A stretch of 64,000 nucleotides of DNA from Orientallactaga sibirica (lineage: Eukaryota; Chordata; Mammalia; Rodentia; Dipodidae), in contig JAEOAD010000015.1 of NCBI GenBank assembly GCA_036365145.1, positions 36,595,501 through 36,659,500 of the forward strand, read 5' to 3'. A program made the translations under genes and the position numbers. Below, in pieces: positions 11,880 to 23,712 of the stretch (position 1 is the first letter of the stretch; every line of letters starts with the position of its first letter). The notes below the pieces were generated by a model. It made no database searches, was not told the DNA's origin, and was given only the letters and a program-made list of their open reading frames with translations.

Positions 11880-12490
11880 GAAGGCTTATCATTGTGGTTA
11901 GGAGCCACACTCTGGAGCCAGACTGCCTTCATTTGAATTCTAGACTTATAAACCATGTAGCAGACAGTTTCAGGTTCGCTGAGATGAACTTCCAGACCAG
12001 GCACAGTTATGGAGGAAGGGATATTATTTATTGAAGCTTACAGATCCAGGGGAAGTTCCATAATGGCAGAAGAAGCTGGCCTGCCTTCACAGGGCCAAGC
12101 AAGAGAGAAAAAAGCCTGCCAGCCACACAGCACACAGAGCAAAACTACAGCCAAGCCACAGCAAGCTTCAGGAACTCCTATTAGGCACACTTTGCATATC
12201 TTTACAATGGAATCTCAAACCCACCACCACACCTTAAGATCCACCCCCAGTGATATTGCCTCTAGCAAGGTGATTGCAGATGCAAACTATAACTAATAAA
12301 ACACTGAATATATTGGGGGACATATATTCAAACTACCACAAACCACTAGCTTGAAAACATGGCAACTCAATTTTTATTTCTTTATCTATAAGGTTAGAGT
12401 AATTGTAGGTCATTACCTCAAAGGTCTGCTATATGGGTTCAAAATGTACAGTGCCTAGTACACAGTAGGTGCCATGTAAAGCTTATTTGT
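11880..12490 (-). repeat. MIR split by a solo LTR
   Basis: Reverse MIR text runs from 11885 (ctctggagccagactgcctt) to 11955, and resumes at 12346 (ctagcttgaaaacatggcaa) through 12475 (agtgcctagtacacagtagg). Removing the LTR and one copy of aacca restores a continuous MIR. Confidence 0.65.
11956..12340 (-). mobile_element. Solo ERVL-MaLR-like LTR with 5-bp TSD
   Basis: 385 bp, starting TG and ending CA. Homologous to both LTRs of the provirus at 2387-5100. Perfect 5-bp target duplication aacca at 11951-11955 and 12341-12345, the size expected for class III (ERVL) elements. Inserted into an older MIR. Minus-strand orientation. Confidence 0.85.
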
Positions 12491-12499
12491 TTTACCTTA

Positions 12500-13210
12500 A
12501 ATTGACACATGATAGTTATACATGTTGGATACATGTATGCAGTAAGGGACAATCAAACCAGTGTCATTAGCCCATCCATCACCTCAAGTATTTATCATTT
12601 CTTGGTGGTGGAAAACATTAGAAAGTCTCTGTTCTAGCTATTTTGAAACATACAATAAATTGTAATTATAGTCACCCTACTGTGTATATTATTATCATTA
12701 TTAGACTCTTGATTATATAGTTAGGTATTCACTTTATTTAAAGCAGGTCCATCTGTCCCAGGAGCAATGATGAAATGTCTTGTTACCCCAGCCTCACAGT
12801 GAGAATGAGTTAGTTCAAAGTGGCTGTGGCTGGAGGACAGAGAAGGCCAAGGAAAACTTCATGAGAAAAACTGTAGTTGTTTTACAAAATCTGACCCTTG
12901 GTGAAGTTGTTGTGGTCTGTGACAAAGGATGGTATTAGTTTGCTCCTTATCTGCTCATAGGATACCCATCATGTCTAGCAGTTGTTGGAAGACATCAAGG
13001 TTCTATGTATCACCATAGGAAGATCTCTGGAAGACTGGTCCCAACTGGCCTCTGATGGCATGTGCTGAGAGTCCAGGTGTGGGTGGAGGTTAGAGAGCAG
13101 CTAGTGGAAAGGATGAGAAGAAAGTAGAGAATGGTTCCTATTGTATATGTGTGTGTATCGGGAGCTATAGGTAGGATAATCCTGTTATATTTGTTTATGG
13201 AGCACAGTGT
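12500..13210. other. No gene seen
   Basis: Unique-looking sequence with no recognisable repeat, RNA gene or coding signal. Confidence 0.4.
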
Positions 13211-13231
13211 ATATTAATATGGGTGTTTTAA

Positions 13232-13280
13232 TACTTTTTTGTTTTATTTTTATTTATTTGAGAGTGACAGGCAGAAAAAG

Positions 13281-13326
<46 letters not shown>

Positions 13327-13481
13327 GATGCACCAGGGCCTCCAGCCACTGCAAACAGACTCCAGATGCATGTGCCACCTTGTGCATCTGGCTTATGTGG
13401 GTACTGGGGAATTAAGCCTCAAACCATGGTCCTTAGACTTCACAGGCAAGTACTTAACCACTAAGCCATCTCTCCAGCCCC
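13232..13481 (-). repeat. tRNA-derived SINE, minus strand, with TSD
   Basis: Full element: reverse A-tail, (GA)n at 13284-13322, body 'ccagggcctccagccactgc', head 'ccactaagccatctctccag'. Target duplication aatatgggtgttttaa at 13216-13231 and aatataggtgttttaa at 13482-13497, with one mismatch. Confidence 0.9.
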
Positions 13482-13706
13482 AATATAGGTGTTTTAAAAT
13501 GAAACACACCTCAAGCAGGTGAAGGAAAGGAGTTAGGCACTTTGGGCTCTTACTTGTACTAGTTATATGACCTTTTAGACATTTTTTTTTGTCACTTTAG
13601 GTTTCAGTTTTCTCTTGTGGAAAATGAAGAATTTAAAATCAATGATCAGACAAAACAAACAAAACAAAACAAAACAGCCCACCCAAAGCCCCTAAAATCA
13701 GCAATC

Positions 13707-13915
13707 TTTTTTTTTAAAAAACTTTTTATATTTAACTTATTTATTTGAGAAAGAGGGGGAGGGAATGGGTGTGCCAGGGTCTCCAGCCACTGCAAATGAA
13801 CTTCAGATACATGTGCCACCTTGTGCATTTGGCTTATGCAGGTACTGGGAAATCATACCTGAGTCCTTAGGCTTTGCAGGCAAGCACCTTAACCACTAAG
13901 CTATCTCTCCAGCCC
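13707..13915 (-). repeat. tRNA-derived SINE, minus strand
   Basis: Reverse poly-A at 13707, short GA tract, body 'ccagggtctccagccactgc', head ending 'ctatctctccagccc'. LINE-1 3' sequence lies immediately beyond. Confidence 0.85.
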
Positions 13916-14771
13916 AACAACATTCTTTATTTTATTTTCATTACATATGGACATTTTTAGTATGTAAACAATACATGTTGGTACCATCTTCTCCTCCTCC
14001 CTGCCCCTTTTCTGAAGATGCCTTCCTCGTTGGGGATGCAGATCAACCCCATGGGGATTGTGGGTCATGCATTTTGGGAGTGGGGAGAGGGAATGTCTCT
14101 ATGAAAAATGTCCCAACTTGTGGCTCTAACAATCTTTCCTACCCCTCTTCTGCAAAATTCCCTGAGTCATGCTGGGAGCATTTTAAGTCTACTTCAGTGT
14201 TGGGCACTTAGGAGCCTCTGGATTTCTGGTTCGACAGGTATTGAGTGTCCTCAGTGTCTCTAACCATCACCTTTGTGCTGATATCAGATTCACTAAGAAA
14301 GCAGCGATCTTGCTCATTCCCCAGTTCCTCTGTGGTTTCAGCTGGGCCCGGAGTGGAGTGAGCCAGGTTGTTTATTTCCTCAGGTCCAGCTCCCATTTGA
14401 AAAAGAGAAGCAGATTTTCCAATGAAGGATGAAGTCAGCACCAGTTAAATGGGATAACCATTATTAATTTAGAGAGAATTTAAAGGGTATAGACCCTCTT
14501 ATAGCCCAATATTAGTGGGAGCTTGACAATGGAAAACAGAATCATTGTCTGGATACGATTCTGACTTGTGTCCCAATTCCGGATGTGGTTTCCTTTCCAC
14601 TGAGAGGATCTGTTAGTCAATCCAAGAGCAGTTGGTTACCCACTATGGCTGTGTGCCACTATTGTACTTGTGTGAACATCACGTCAGGTTGTTTGCTTCT
14701 GAGTCACTTAGACTTTGAGTTGCTTGGACAGATGTTGGCTACTTTCCCCCTGTAGCACTTTCCAGCACAGG
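13916..14771 (-). mobile_element. LINE-1 3'-UTR, minus strand
   Basis: Antisense LINE-1 3' region, collinear with 54395-55350: gggatgcagatcaaccccat, then ctgagtcatgctgggagc, then gagcagttggttacccac, then tagcactttccagcac. After 14771 it jumps directly to reverse-transcriptase sequence, skipping about 4 kb of a normal LINE-1. Confidence 0.75.
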
Positions 14772-15366
14772 ATGAAGGTTTGATAGAATTCAGCTGAGAA
14801 GTCTTCTGGTCCTGGACTTTTTTTTTTATGGGGAGGTTTTTGATTACCTTTTCAATCTCCATGGATGTGATAGGCTTGTTTTACAAGATTAATCTGCTCT
14901 GAGTTTAGTTTTGGTAGGTGGTATGTGTCTAGGAATTCATCCATTTCTTCCAGATTATTCAATTTTGTGGAGTAGAGGTATTGGAAATATATCCTGATGA
15001 TTCTTCCAATTTCATTGATGACTGTTGTGATTTCTCCTTTTCTTATTTCTGACTTTGTTAATTTGAAACTTCTCTTTTTTGTTTTTGCTTGATCAAATTG
15101 GCCACAGGTGTGTCAATCTTATTTATTTTTCCAAAGAACTAGCTCTTTGTTTCATTGATTTTCTTAGTTTCCAGTTCATTAATTTCTGCTCTAATCTTGA
15201 TTATTTCTTTCCATCTGGAGCTCTTTGGGTTGGATTCTTCTTGTTTTTCCAGTGCCTTTAGGTGGACAGTCTGGTTATTAATTTGGGATCTCTCTGTCTT
15301 TATAATGAAGGCATTTAGGTCCATGAAATTTCCACTCATGACTGCCTTCATTGTGTCCTATAAGTT
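14772..15366 (-). pseudogene. LINE-1 ORF2 fragment (pre-RT and RT start)
   Basis: Antisense ORF2 sequence. 15139-15351 reads open on the minus strand and contains RWKEIIKIRAEINELETKK and INETKS, the conserved LINE-1 ORF2 stretch just before the reverse transcriptase. It matches 59330-59890 in the large LINE-1. Cut short on both sides; not functional. Confidence 0.8.
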
Positions 15367-16345
15367 TTTATCATTAAAACATGAAAAAAAAAAAAACAAA
15401 AAAAACAGGCCATTGCCGAGGCTCTTGCTTTCCCACCAGGAATAGATGGTAAGACCCTATTGCTGAAGACTCCACATACTTGGGCTGCAAGGTCATTGAG
15501 AAATCCTGCTGGAGCTGAGCTGAAAGCCTCCTCCATGTGGAACAGCTGACAGAAAGCTAGAAAAAGCTATACTGCATGCAGTTCAATGGACGAGAGAGAA
15601 AAAAAAAACAGTGAATATACTCAACAGTGGACACTGGAAGCTTTAAATTTGGCCAGCCAGGCTAAATGAACCAACAGGTGCAATAGTGGCATGTCTGTCA
15701 TGGGGGAAACCAACTGCTCTCTAATTGCACTGGAGGCCTGCTTCATGGGAGGGAATACATCCCTGATACTGAAAACCTACAACAGGGGTAGTCATGAGCC
15801 CTAGGGGTGTAACGTCTGTTGGTATCTGGCTAAATGTATATACTATGTTCACCAAACTTCCCAGTAAGCACTTCTGTTAATGTCCATACCCATATATTAA
15901 TGCTACTCTCACTTTGGTTAGAGAAGCTTCTCTTTTCAGATGGTGGTGACCTTGGGATTACTCAAAAGGCACCATGGTGTTGAGAAGAAAGGACACAGGA
16001 GTGCTCAGCACTGAAATATCTCTACTACACCTTCCAAGGCTCAGGGTCCTTTGCAGAAGAGGGGGGCAGAAAGAATGTAAGAGCCAAAGGAAAGGTAGGA
16101 CTCCTTACAATGTGCTCCTCCAGACACAAAATGGTCTGGATATCCATGACCTCACAGTGCCTGACACTATCTACACATGACCATCATAATAGGAGGAAAA
16201 GATGATGGCATCAAAATGAAAAGAGAGACTGATTGGGAGGGGGAGGGGATATGATGGAGAGTGGAGTTTCAAAGTGGAAAACTGGGGAGGGAGGGAAGTA
16301 CCATGGGATATTGTCTACAATTAACCAAGTTGTCAATAAAAAAAT
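15367..16345 (+). mobile_element. LINE-1 3'-UTR, plus strand
   Basis: Sense LINE-1 3' region: ggtaagaccctattgctgaa at 15447 is the reverse complement of 55430-55452. A G-rich purine tract (16233-16300) and a gtcaataaaaaaatgagc end follow. It meets the antisense ORF2 fragment head to head at about 15367, as in a twin-primed insertion. An A-rich run (15384-15407) sits near the junction. Confidence 0.65.
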
Positions 16346-16649
16346 GAGCAAACAGAAATACACTGTTTTTGCTTATTGTGAGTCTACCACGAGCCAGCTA
16401 TTTCACAGACATTGTTGTCATTGTTTGACTTAACCTTGTGACGGATGACAATGCCCACACAATGAATCCCAAGACTGGAGGAAAACCGATAGCTTTCAGG
16501 GAGTAGGTGGGATTCAAGCTAGTGTCTGATGGTTGCAGGGCCTGGGCTACCTCTGGATAGGCTGCCCTGGTTTGAAGCCTGTTCTTGTGGCTTCAGTGCC
16601 AGTTTTTCTTCTTTTTTTCCACAAGTAAAGAGCCCTTACCTTGAAAAGT

Positions 16650-16788
16650 TTTGGTGGTAGGGTCTCTACGTAGTCCAGAACAGCCTTGAATTCCCCATGT
16701 AGCTGAGGCTGGCCTTGAACTCATAATCCCCCTGCTTCCACCTCCCAAGTGCTGGTATTACAGGCATGCAGTACCACACCTAGCTCCT
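16650..16788 (-). repeat. B1 SINE, minus strand
   Basis: Reverse B1: ggtagggtctctacgtagtc, gaggctggccttgaactcat, ctcccaagtgctggtattac, ending 'accacacctagctcc'. Confidence 0.8.
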
Positions 16789-17187
16789 TAAAAGGTTTAT
16801 GAGAATACATTATCTGCTCACAAACATAAATGAAGCCAGGTTTTCTGTGGTTTCCATAAAAGAAGTTCAACAAAGAAATGAGGCAGAGAGGGCAAAAATC
16901 AATTAGAGAAGTTGTTTTCTTGGAGGAGGCAAATCAATGTTAACCATGAAGTTTGGGTACTGCTAGGGTAGGCAGAGATGGGAGAATTGCATTCATGTCT
17001 CCATCCATTTTTACTTAGGAAGGCTTGGATATGAACATTGGGGAGTAGAGAAAACTTGGGAGGTGACAGACCTGGGCCTATCCAGGGTGACTGGGAAAGC
17101 TGTCTGCTGTCCTTCTCCCACTGGTTGGGTTCTGTTTAGGAAGTGTACATTACCAGCAATGCGCAGAAGGGCAGAGAAAGGATTTTT

Positions 17188-17313
17188 TTTTTTTTTTTGA
17201 GGTAGGGTTTTACTCTAGCTCAGGCTGACCTGGAATTCTCAGGGTGGCCTTGAACTTATGGTGATCCTCTTACCTCTGCCTCCCAATTAAAGGCGTGTGC
17301 CACCATGCCTGGT
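17188..17313 (-). repeat. B1 SINE, minus strand
   Basis: Poly-T at 17182-17198, then gaggtagggttttactctag, a 'gtggccttgaacttatggtg' block and 'gccaccatgcctggtg'. Similar flanks (gagaaagg...ttttt) on both sides suggest a target duplication. Confidence 0.85.
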
Positions 17314-17439
17314 GAGAAAGGGTGTTTTTGAAGAGGCCTGCTCCTCAGTATTATCCAGGATGGCTAGCCACACTTCTCACTCAGTCACATCATGTGGCCT
17401 CAGAGCTGCTAGGGCTTACTCTACCATCCTCTTAACCCT

Positions 17440-17930
17440 GACATCACTCTCAACCCAGACCAGATTACTCCTCTGAACACCCAGGAGGCCTGTTGGCTCC
17501 AGCAGCTGGTGCAAGATTAATAATTGAGGCTTTCTCTTGAGCCTCAGGCCCACTGGGGACCTGTACTCCTGTAGCCTGCTATTACTGCACTCTGATCAAT
17601 TAGTGGTGAAGAAATGAGGTCAGAGAGAGCAGGTGTGGGCTTGGCTTTGTTTCCGGGGAAGGGCTGTATTGGGTTGGGGACTGGTAGGGAGGGGTTAAAA
17701 GGAGGAAGAGTAGTTCTTTGGGCTTTTAGGGCCTGGGCAGGAGACAGGAGAGTGAAAACACCACTGCTCAGGGCTTGTGGCTGGGAGGGCTTTGCCTCAC
17801 AGTTGCCAAGAGATAAAAACAGCATTTGGAAAACATTTGTGCTCCAGGCTGCACAGGGCACTGAGATGGGCCCATTAGCCACTTAATGTCCTGGATAATG
17901 ACCCTCAGCTTCCGAGAATGTCAGCTGGAA
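17440..17930. other. Repeat-free block, possible conserved non-coding DNA
   Basis: No repeat seen. Contains homeodomain and GATA-like cores: gattaataattg at 17514, gatcaattagtgg at 17595, agagataaaaac at 17809. No function is demonstrated by sequence alone. Confidence 0.25.
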
Positions 17931-17999
17931 ACCCAGACTCTACCAATGGTGTGGAAACAGGCCAGCATCCTTGGCCTCATGTTCAAAGCCCTCCCCATC

Positions 18000-18290
18000 T
18001 AGTCAGCCAACCTTGTCCACTTCATCTACAACCTTCCTCTCATGTTGGCCCATGCTTCAGCTTCCTGAATGTGTTCTGAGCTCTCTTATTTTCCTCCATT
18101 TGCTCAAAATGTTGTGCACTGAAGCCTTACTTTCCTCCACCATCCTTGCACACATGGCCTAGACCAGCTTCTTCCTGAAACCCTCTCCTATAGTATCTGT
18201 CACAAGTCTTCTCTTGGCTCTGGCTTCCAGGATGCTGGTAACAGTCTGCTTTCTATGAAGGCAATCTGAATTTGTTCTCATTTTGTTTTT
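18000..18290 (+). repeat. L2-like ancient LINE remnant
   Basis: C/T-rich text with short phrases typical of decayed L2 3' ORF sequence (ttcctgaatgtgttctgagc, cttcttcctgaaaccctctc). Family call is tentative. Confidence 0.35.
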
Positions 18291-19139
18291 TCTGCCCAGG
18301 AGCACTAGGAGGACAGAATGCCCCAACTTTTCCCTCTGGATGGCTGCCCTTGACTGAACCTGACTTGTTCAGGAGTCCAGCATGCCTTTTGGCACACACA
18401 GAGAGTAGGTTTCAGGGCTGTATTTAAACCTAATACCTACCTGCACATATGCAGTCTAGATCTCCAAACACCTCACAAGTCTGCAGATTCGCCTCTCTCT
18501 GCCTTAGCACTCGCTGTTCTCTTTTGCTTAAATGCCCTTCCCTGTTTTTGCATCTGGAAATGTCTGGCTCTAAGCCAGGCAAATCTGCTCTCTTTGATGG
18601 CATGATTCACATTGCTGAGAATAGGAGATATTTTGCCCTTACTGATGCACAACCTGGAAGGCTGTAGTATACAGTACAGTCTTCAAAGGCAGGAATAGGT
18701 AGGTAATGAAAGTGTTCCCTTCTCCAAAATTGAAGGTGCTGCTGTATTGTGCATCTATAGGAGACAGCATTGTCACTGTGACCTAGGAGAGAGGCAAAGG
18801 CGAGAGTGGAGCAGCAGCATGACCAGGAATTGATGGGAGTTGACAGAAATGTCTATAGGACGTTTGTCTGTAGGAACTTTGTTATTCTGAGTGGTTGGCT
18901 TGTGCAGCACAAAGCAGGCAGGGTGGGCAGTGGTATCTTCTGTTAGGCAAGGCTAAGCCACTCAGGGCATGGCTGATTGGCGTAAGTTATAGCAATTAGC
19001 AAAGGATGGTTTTCTAGCCAAAACAGCCTTGCTATCTATATTTGTAAGTTGAAACACAGCCACACCCATTTGTTTATACAAAACAAATGTTTTTTATACT
19101 GTCTATAGCTGCTCTCTTCACAATGGCAGTTAAGTGGCT

Positions 19140-20420
19140 TTAAGTAGTCTTTTGCTCATAAAGAGGCTTTTGACAGAAGTTCACTTCTCTAAGAAGTTAG
19201 ATTGGCCTGAGATGAGTGGCAGGCCATGGACGACTTCAAAGAGAGGAGGGATGGGGTCAGTTTGGCATTTGGGGACGATTGCTACATTGCTATGCCGAGA
19301 GAGAATTGGGGTGGGGGCAGCATGAAAGACTGAGGAGGATGCTGGGGCAGGGGACCCAGGGAGAGAATATGGAGTATGAGATGAGATGGAGAAAAAGTAT
19401 GGATTTGATAGGTACTTGAGTGGACTGGGAGAATACCCAAGTAGACTGAGTGTCTGAGAAGAGAAGGCTGAGACTGACTCTGGGGATGTTTGTGAAGGTA
19501 CTGTGTTTTCATGTTGATATGTGGTGGAGGTGACTCAGCTCTGTTCTGGATTCTGACCCCCCAGTTAGGCCTCTGTTCTTCCTGGATGCTCAGCTGGCAT
19601 CAGAAAAGGGGATGAAGGGGTGTCTTCTAGGGTATGCTCAATTTTCATCTCACAGTTTCAACCACCTTCCACTAGCACCACACTGAGGACAGAGCCTTTA
19701 ACACAAAGGCTTTTGGGAAACATGACGGATCCAAACAAGAATGTATTGGATCCCAAGCCTGGGCTCTTTCTTTCACACTCTATAAGGCCAAATGTGGGTA
19801 ATGGGAGGACTAGGCAGGGGAAGAGGGATTGGGGATGGCAACAGTGCTGGAGCAGGCTCACAAAAAGCTACTGTATTTGCCAAGCTCAGGCACTCATGCC
19901 TGAGCAGCTGGCTGAGTTTTCATAAAATAAAAGAAGTCCCTGAATTGAGAAATATGTATGTCTCCTAGATTGGATTGTGCAGTGAACAGTAGCCAGAGTG
20001 AGCTGTAATCCATCATGGCCTGGCTTTGGCGGGTGCTACCAACCGGAGCTCTGGTGGAATTGTGAAGGTGACCTTGGAGGGGAAACTAGGGTTTCCAACT
20101 TTCTCCTGGGAGTTTGAGCATGGGGTGAAGGGGTGGGAGTGATGAGGCCTTTATTTCCTACTAAGGAGCCCTTCTCCGTTTTCTCCTCAGCATTTTACAT
20201 GCTAGGCCTGAAAGCAGCTGTCTAGGTCCTATGAATTGAAGAGGGGATTGAGCTTGAAAAGATGGGCTGATCTAGCAAGACCCCCAAATCTTACACAGAT
20301 TCAATTTATTGTCCCTTATAATCCCATAGTCAACCATCCTTCCTAGTTCCCTAAGGATCCAGGGATGCGACAATGGGTAGAGATGGGCCTGGCACTATGC
20401 ATCCTGCCCAGGGGAGGCTA
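19140..20420. other. No gene seen
   Basis: More than 1.2 kb of unique-looking sequence. Short reading frames exist on both strands but none has a recognisable product or splice-supported structure. Confidence 0.4.
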
Positions 20421-20499
20421 GTGGCTCTGGAGTTTGTCTCTGTCATGAGACATGTTTTCAAATCCTAGCTTGTCTGTTTATTAACTGTCCTCCAATATA

Positions 20500-20830
20500 T
20501 ATGCACGATGAAACCCCATTTTGCAGATGTAATAACTGAGGATCAAAGGTTAAGAAACCTCAAAGAGTCAATGCATTTATAAAGGATTGGCTACAGGATA
20601 TCTTACAATAGATGGTGAAGATTATCTGTACCAGGCAGAACTTACTGAGTATTGATAATAGGCCTAAAATTCTCCTGAAGTTTCAACCAAAGTATTAACT
20701 CATTTAATCTTCACACTTATTATGGGATAGATTCTTGTAAGGATTTCATTTTAAAATGAGACAACTGAGATGGAGAGTTATCAAAAACTTGTTAAGGTCT
20801 CCCAGTTAGGGGGCCAGGGCTGGTAGTAGG
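20500..20830 (+). repeat. Two MIR fragments
   Basis: 20512-20600 contains 'ccattttgcagatgtaataa' then ctgaggatcaaaggttaaga. 20690-20815 repeats the pattern: 'tcatttaatcttcacac', 'aaaatgagacaactgagatg' and 'gttaaggtctcccag'. Confidence 0.55.
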
Positions 20831-21002
20831 TAGCCTGGCTGTGGTCAGCACTAAAACAGAGCAAGTGTTATGGGTCAGAGTTGAATGTTCCCTTAAGGAA
20901 GGCCTGATTGTTCCCATCCTTACTTTAAACTTGAACAGGTCAAGTACCATAGGGCTGAAGCATGATCACACAATAAGTAGAATGACAGGTATTAATAACA
21001 CT

Positions 21003-21217
21003 ATTTTTTAAGGCAAGCCTTAAAAGAGAAAATTGGTGTGCCAGGGCCTCCAGCCACTGCAAACGAACTCTAGATGCAAGTGCCCCTTTGTGCACATGTG
21101 CAACCTTGTGCGCTTGCATCACTGTGTGTCTGGATTATGTGGGACCTGGAGAGCTGAACATGAGTCTTTAGGCTTCACAGGCAAGTGCCTTAACCACTAA
21201 GCCATCTCTCTAGCCCT
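21003..21217 (-). repeat. tRNA-derived SINE, long subfamily, minus strand
   Basis: Family body plus an extra stretch between 'aagtgcccctttgtgc' and 'gtgtgtctggattatg' (about 21080-21130, including gcgcttgcatcac) that short copies lack. Head intact at the right end. Confidence 0.85.
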
Positions 21218-21219
21218 TA

Positions 21220-22480
21220 ATGACAATCTTAACCATCAAACACTAAAAACAGTAAGGAAATGGGACTATATTATGATATTTTGATTTTACACTGGGTAGT
21301 AAGGAGTTTTTTTTCTCCTCTAAGGGATGACATGATTCCTGTGCTATTTGGGGTGGGGTGATTTATGTATATTTCAGACAAGGAAAACATTGATGGAATG
21401 GCAGCCTTCTCTCTCCCCTGTTTTGCAGAATGTGACAAGGAATCCTGAGTCCTTGTGAGTCCTATCTCCATTCTCATAGCTGGGGACCTGCTGGGTCTTA
21501 TGAAAACTTGTGCTTATTAGCATCCAGCAAGCTTAAATTTTAACCTCAACACCACAGGAACTTTAACAAGCCTGGAGACCTTTGAGTCTCATTTTCTTTT
21601 TTTTAAGATGGCTATCTGTGTTGTAGCACATGCATGTTTGTGCATGTATGCATGTGGGTGTGTGTGTACAGTGTCCACTGAGTCTAGCACACAGTAGGTA
21701 AGAAATAGTGGCTCTTGGTCTGTGCTGGCTGAGTGCTCTGCTAGCTGGCTTGGTCACATAGAGCTGAAGATGGACAGGGAGCAGGGGTGCTATCACAGAA
21801 TCACCCTCCTCTGCAAGTTGAAGAAACAGGCTGAGGAGCCAGGCACTGACTTTCCCATACAGCCAGCATGGCAGCAGTAAGCAGAACTCCTGGTCTTAGG
21901 TCTTTCTTGGCTTTCTGACCCCATGCTTTGTAGGTCTTCTCTGATAGGCTTTAAGGACAATCATGAGTCCTTGAGAAATGCTGACTGCAGAGCCTCTCGT
22001 TGAAAGGTAAATGTGACTGATAAGGTAAATGTGCCTTCTTCAGCGAGTTCAAGCTACTTTTTTTCTTTTCAGGTTGCAATGGGTGGGCCATAAACAGGCC
22101 TGGTCAGACGCTGCATCAACCAGCAATCTTCCTGTCTGTCACCCCAGGAGATCCCCTTGTCTCTCAAATGCCTTTGCAGCTCCTTCAGTTTACACATGGA
22201 ACTGCGCCTATTGGCCAATTCTGGATTAATGTACAAATATTCTTTCAGGAATACTGCCCACTCACACCACAGTTTTTCTAGTCTGTCTCACTGGCCACTC
22301 TACATTTTCATCCAGGCCTCATTTTAACCTGCTGCAGCTTTGACTTGACTCCCTTGCCTCCCCCATGGCCCTCTTTAATTTGCATTGAAGCCAGAACCTG
22401 TGTTCTTGCCAAATCCAGCCACTTGTCCATTGCAAAACATTTTTTTCTCTGACAACTAAATCAAGCTCCAGGTTCCTTGC
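21220..22480. other. No gene seen
   Basis: Unique-looking sequence. A short alternating GT/CA-rich piece lies at 21620-21665. No coding or RNA signal. Confidence 0.4.
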
Positions 22481-22499
22481 TCGCTATGTGATCTACAAC

Positions 22500-22880
22500 C
22501 TTCACAGTTTGAGCTCTGCTTGCTCATCTGCTCCATCTCCAAGCTTTCCTTTCCCTGTTCTCTTACTAAGCCTCATACTGCACAGTTCCAAGCCTTTGCC
22601 CTCGCTATTCTCACACCTATGACCTCATTGCTCTCCACCTGCTTGGCTGAACCTCCTGGGCCTAAGCAACATACCTCCTTTCTTCACAGACTCCATACTC
22701 CTCCACCCCCAGGCCCTTTACTGGATTCCCAGAATGCACTGGATGTAGATCTTTTCTCATTAGGAGGTCACTGCTTGTTTATCTCATCTTCCTGGTCCTC
22801 GGTTAACCTCTGCAGTGACCTCTTCACTGACATTGCCAGGTCTAATAGCTGGGATGTTCTACTGTTCTACAAGAGCCTTG
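22500..22880 (+). repeat. L2-like ancient LINE remnant
   Basis: C/T-rich, with 'ccaagcctttgccctcgcta' and 'cctgggcctaagcaacatac', resembling decayed L2. A 123-codon open frame here is a chance product of low stop density. Confidence 0.35.
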
Positions 22881-23184
22881 CTAATTGTTAAAATCCCAAA
22901 ACAAAGCTTCTCCCCCCTAGGAGTATTGGCCCTTCTTTGGTCAGCAGGTGCAGTGTTAATGATGAACCATCAGGGTCTTTTCATGGGTCAGGACCTGGAT
23001 CAAATCTGTTGGTAAATTTCTAATGCATCTAGAAATGGGTTATGCCTTTCTACCGTATTCGACATCTCAACTTCTTCCTTGTTGTGAACTTCCAGCTCAT
23101 GAACAGTCTCAGTGGCTGTGGAAGACTTGTTATTTAGAAAGATGTCCATGTCTGGGAATGAATCAAGATTGATTCGTCCCCTAG

Positions 23185-23430
23185 TTCAGGGGCAGGCACT
23201 AAACACTTTAGATTACAGACTATATAGTTGTGGAAGGCTTGGTGAAGGAATATATCCTGTAGGCCTGGCACCACTGTGTGGTCCTTGCCCTTAAAGGGCT
23301 CACAGCCTAGATGAGGAGACAGGTAGGTAGAGACTGATAATTCAGGATGATGATAAATGTGGTGGTATATGAGATCTCAGGAGGTTCAGGGCAAGGAGGG
23401 CACCTTGAAGAATGGAGCTGAGTCTTGAAG
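23185..23430 (+). repeat. Ancient mammalian repeat fragment
   Basis: Pattern 'gtccttgcccttaaagggct', then cacagcctagatgaggagac, then gataaatgtggtgg, the same order as at 24150-24340 and 33600-33780. The family name is uncertain. Confidence 0.4.
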
Positions 23431-23519
23431 AACTACACAGAAGAGCCCCATGCTCACTCCTCCTGGACAATAATGTGGAATCCTTGCTCTGTCTAATGGC
23501 CATGCTTGTCTTGCCAAAC

Positions 23520-23712
23520 GACAGTGAGAATGATAGCAACAATAACCAACATTTAAACAGTGCTTACCATATTTTACATGCTTGGTATATAATTAGGCAT
23601 CATGATGATCCTACAAGGAAGTAGTAGTTAATGTTTCAGTTGTACAGATGGTAAAACAAAGGTCTGGACTACTTATATATCTTCAAGGCCTCAGAGATAG
23701 GTAGTAGAACCA
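23520..23712 (+). repeat. MIR fragment
   Basis: MIR order: 'aacatttaaacagtgcttac', then gatgatcctacaaggaagta, then cagatggtaaaacaaagg. Confidence 0.6.

Noticed and set aside
15347..15420. Poly-A at 15384 as the end of a processed transcript
   Set aside because: Sequence on both sides is LINE-1 in opposite orientations; a twin-priming junction explains it better.
22520..22891. 123-codon frame as a possible small gene
   Set aside because: C/T-rich L2-like context with low stop frequency. No homology recognised, no initiation or splice context.
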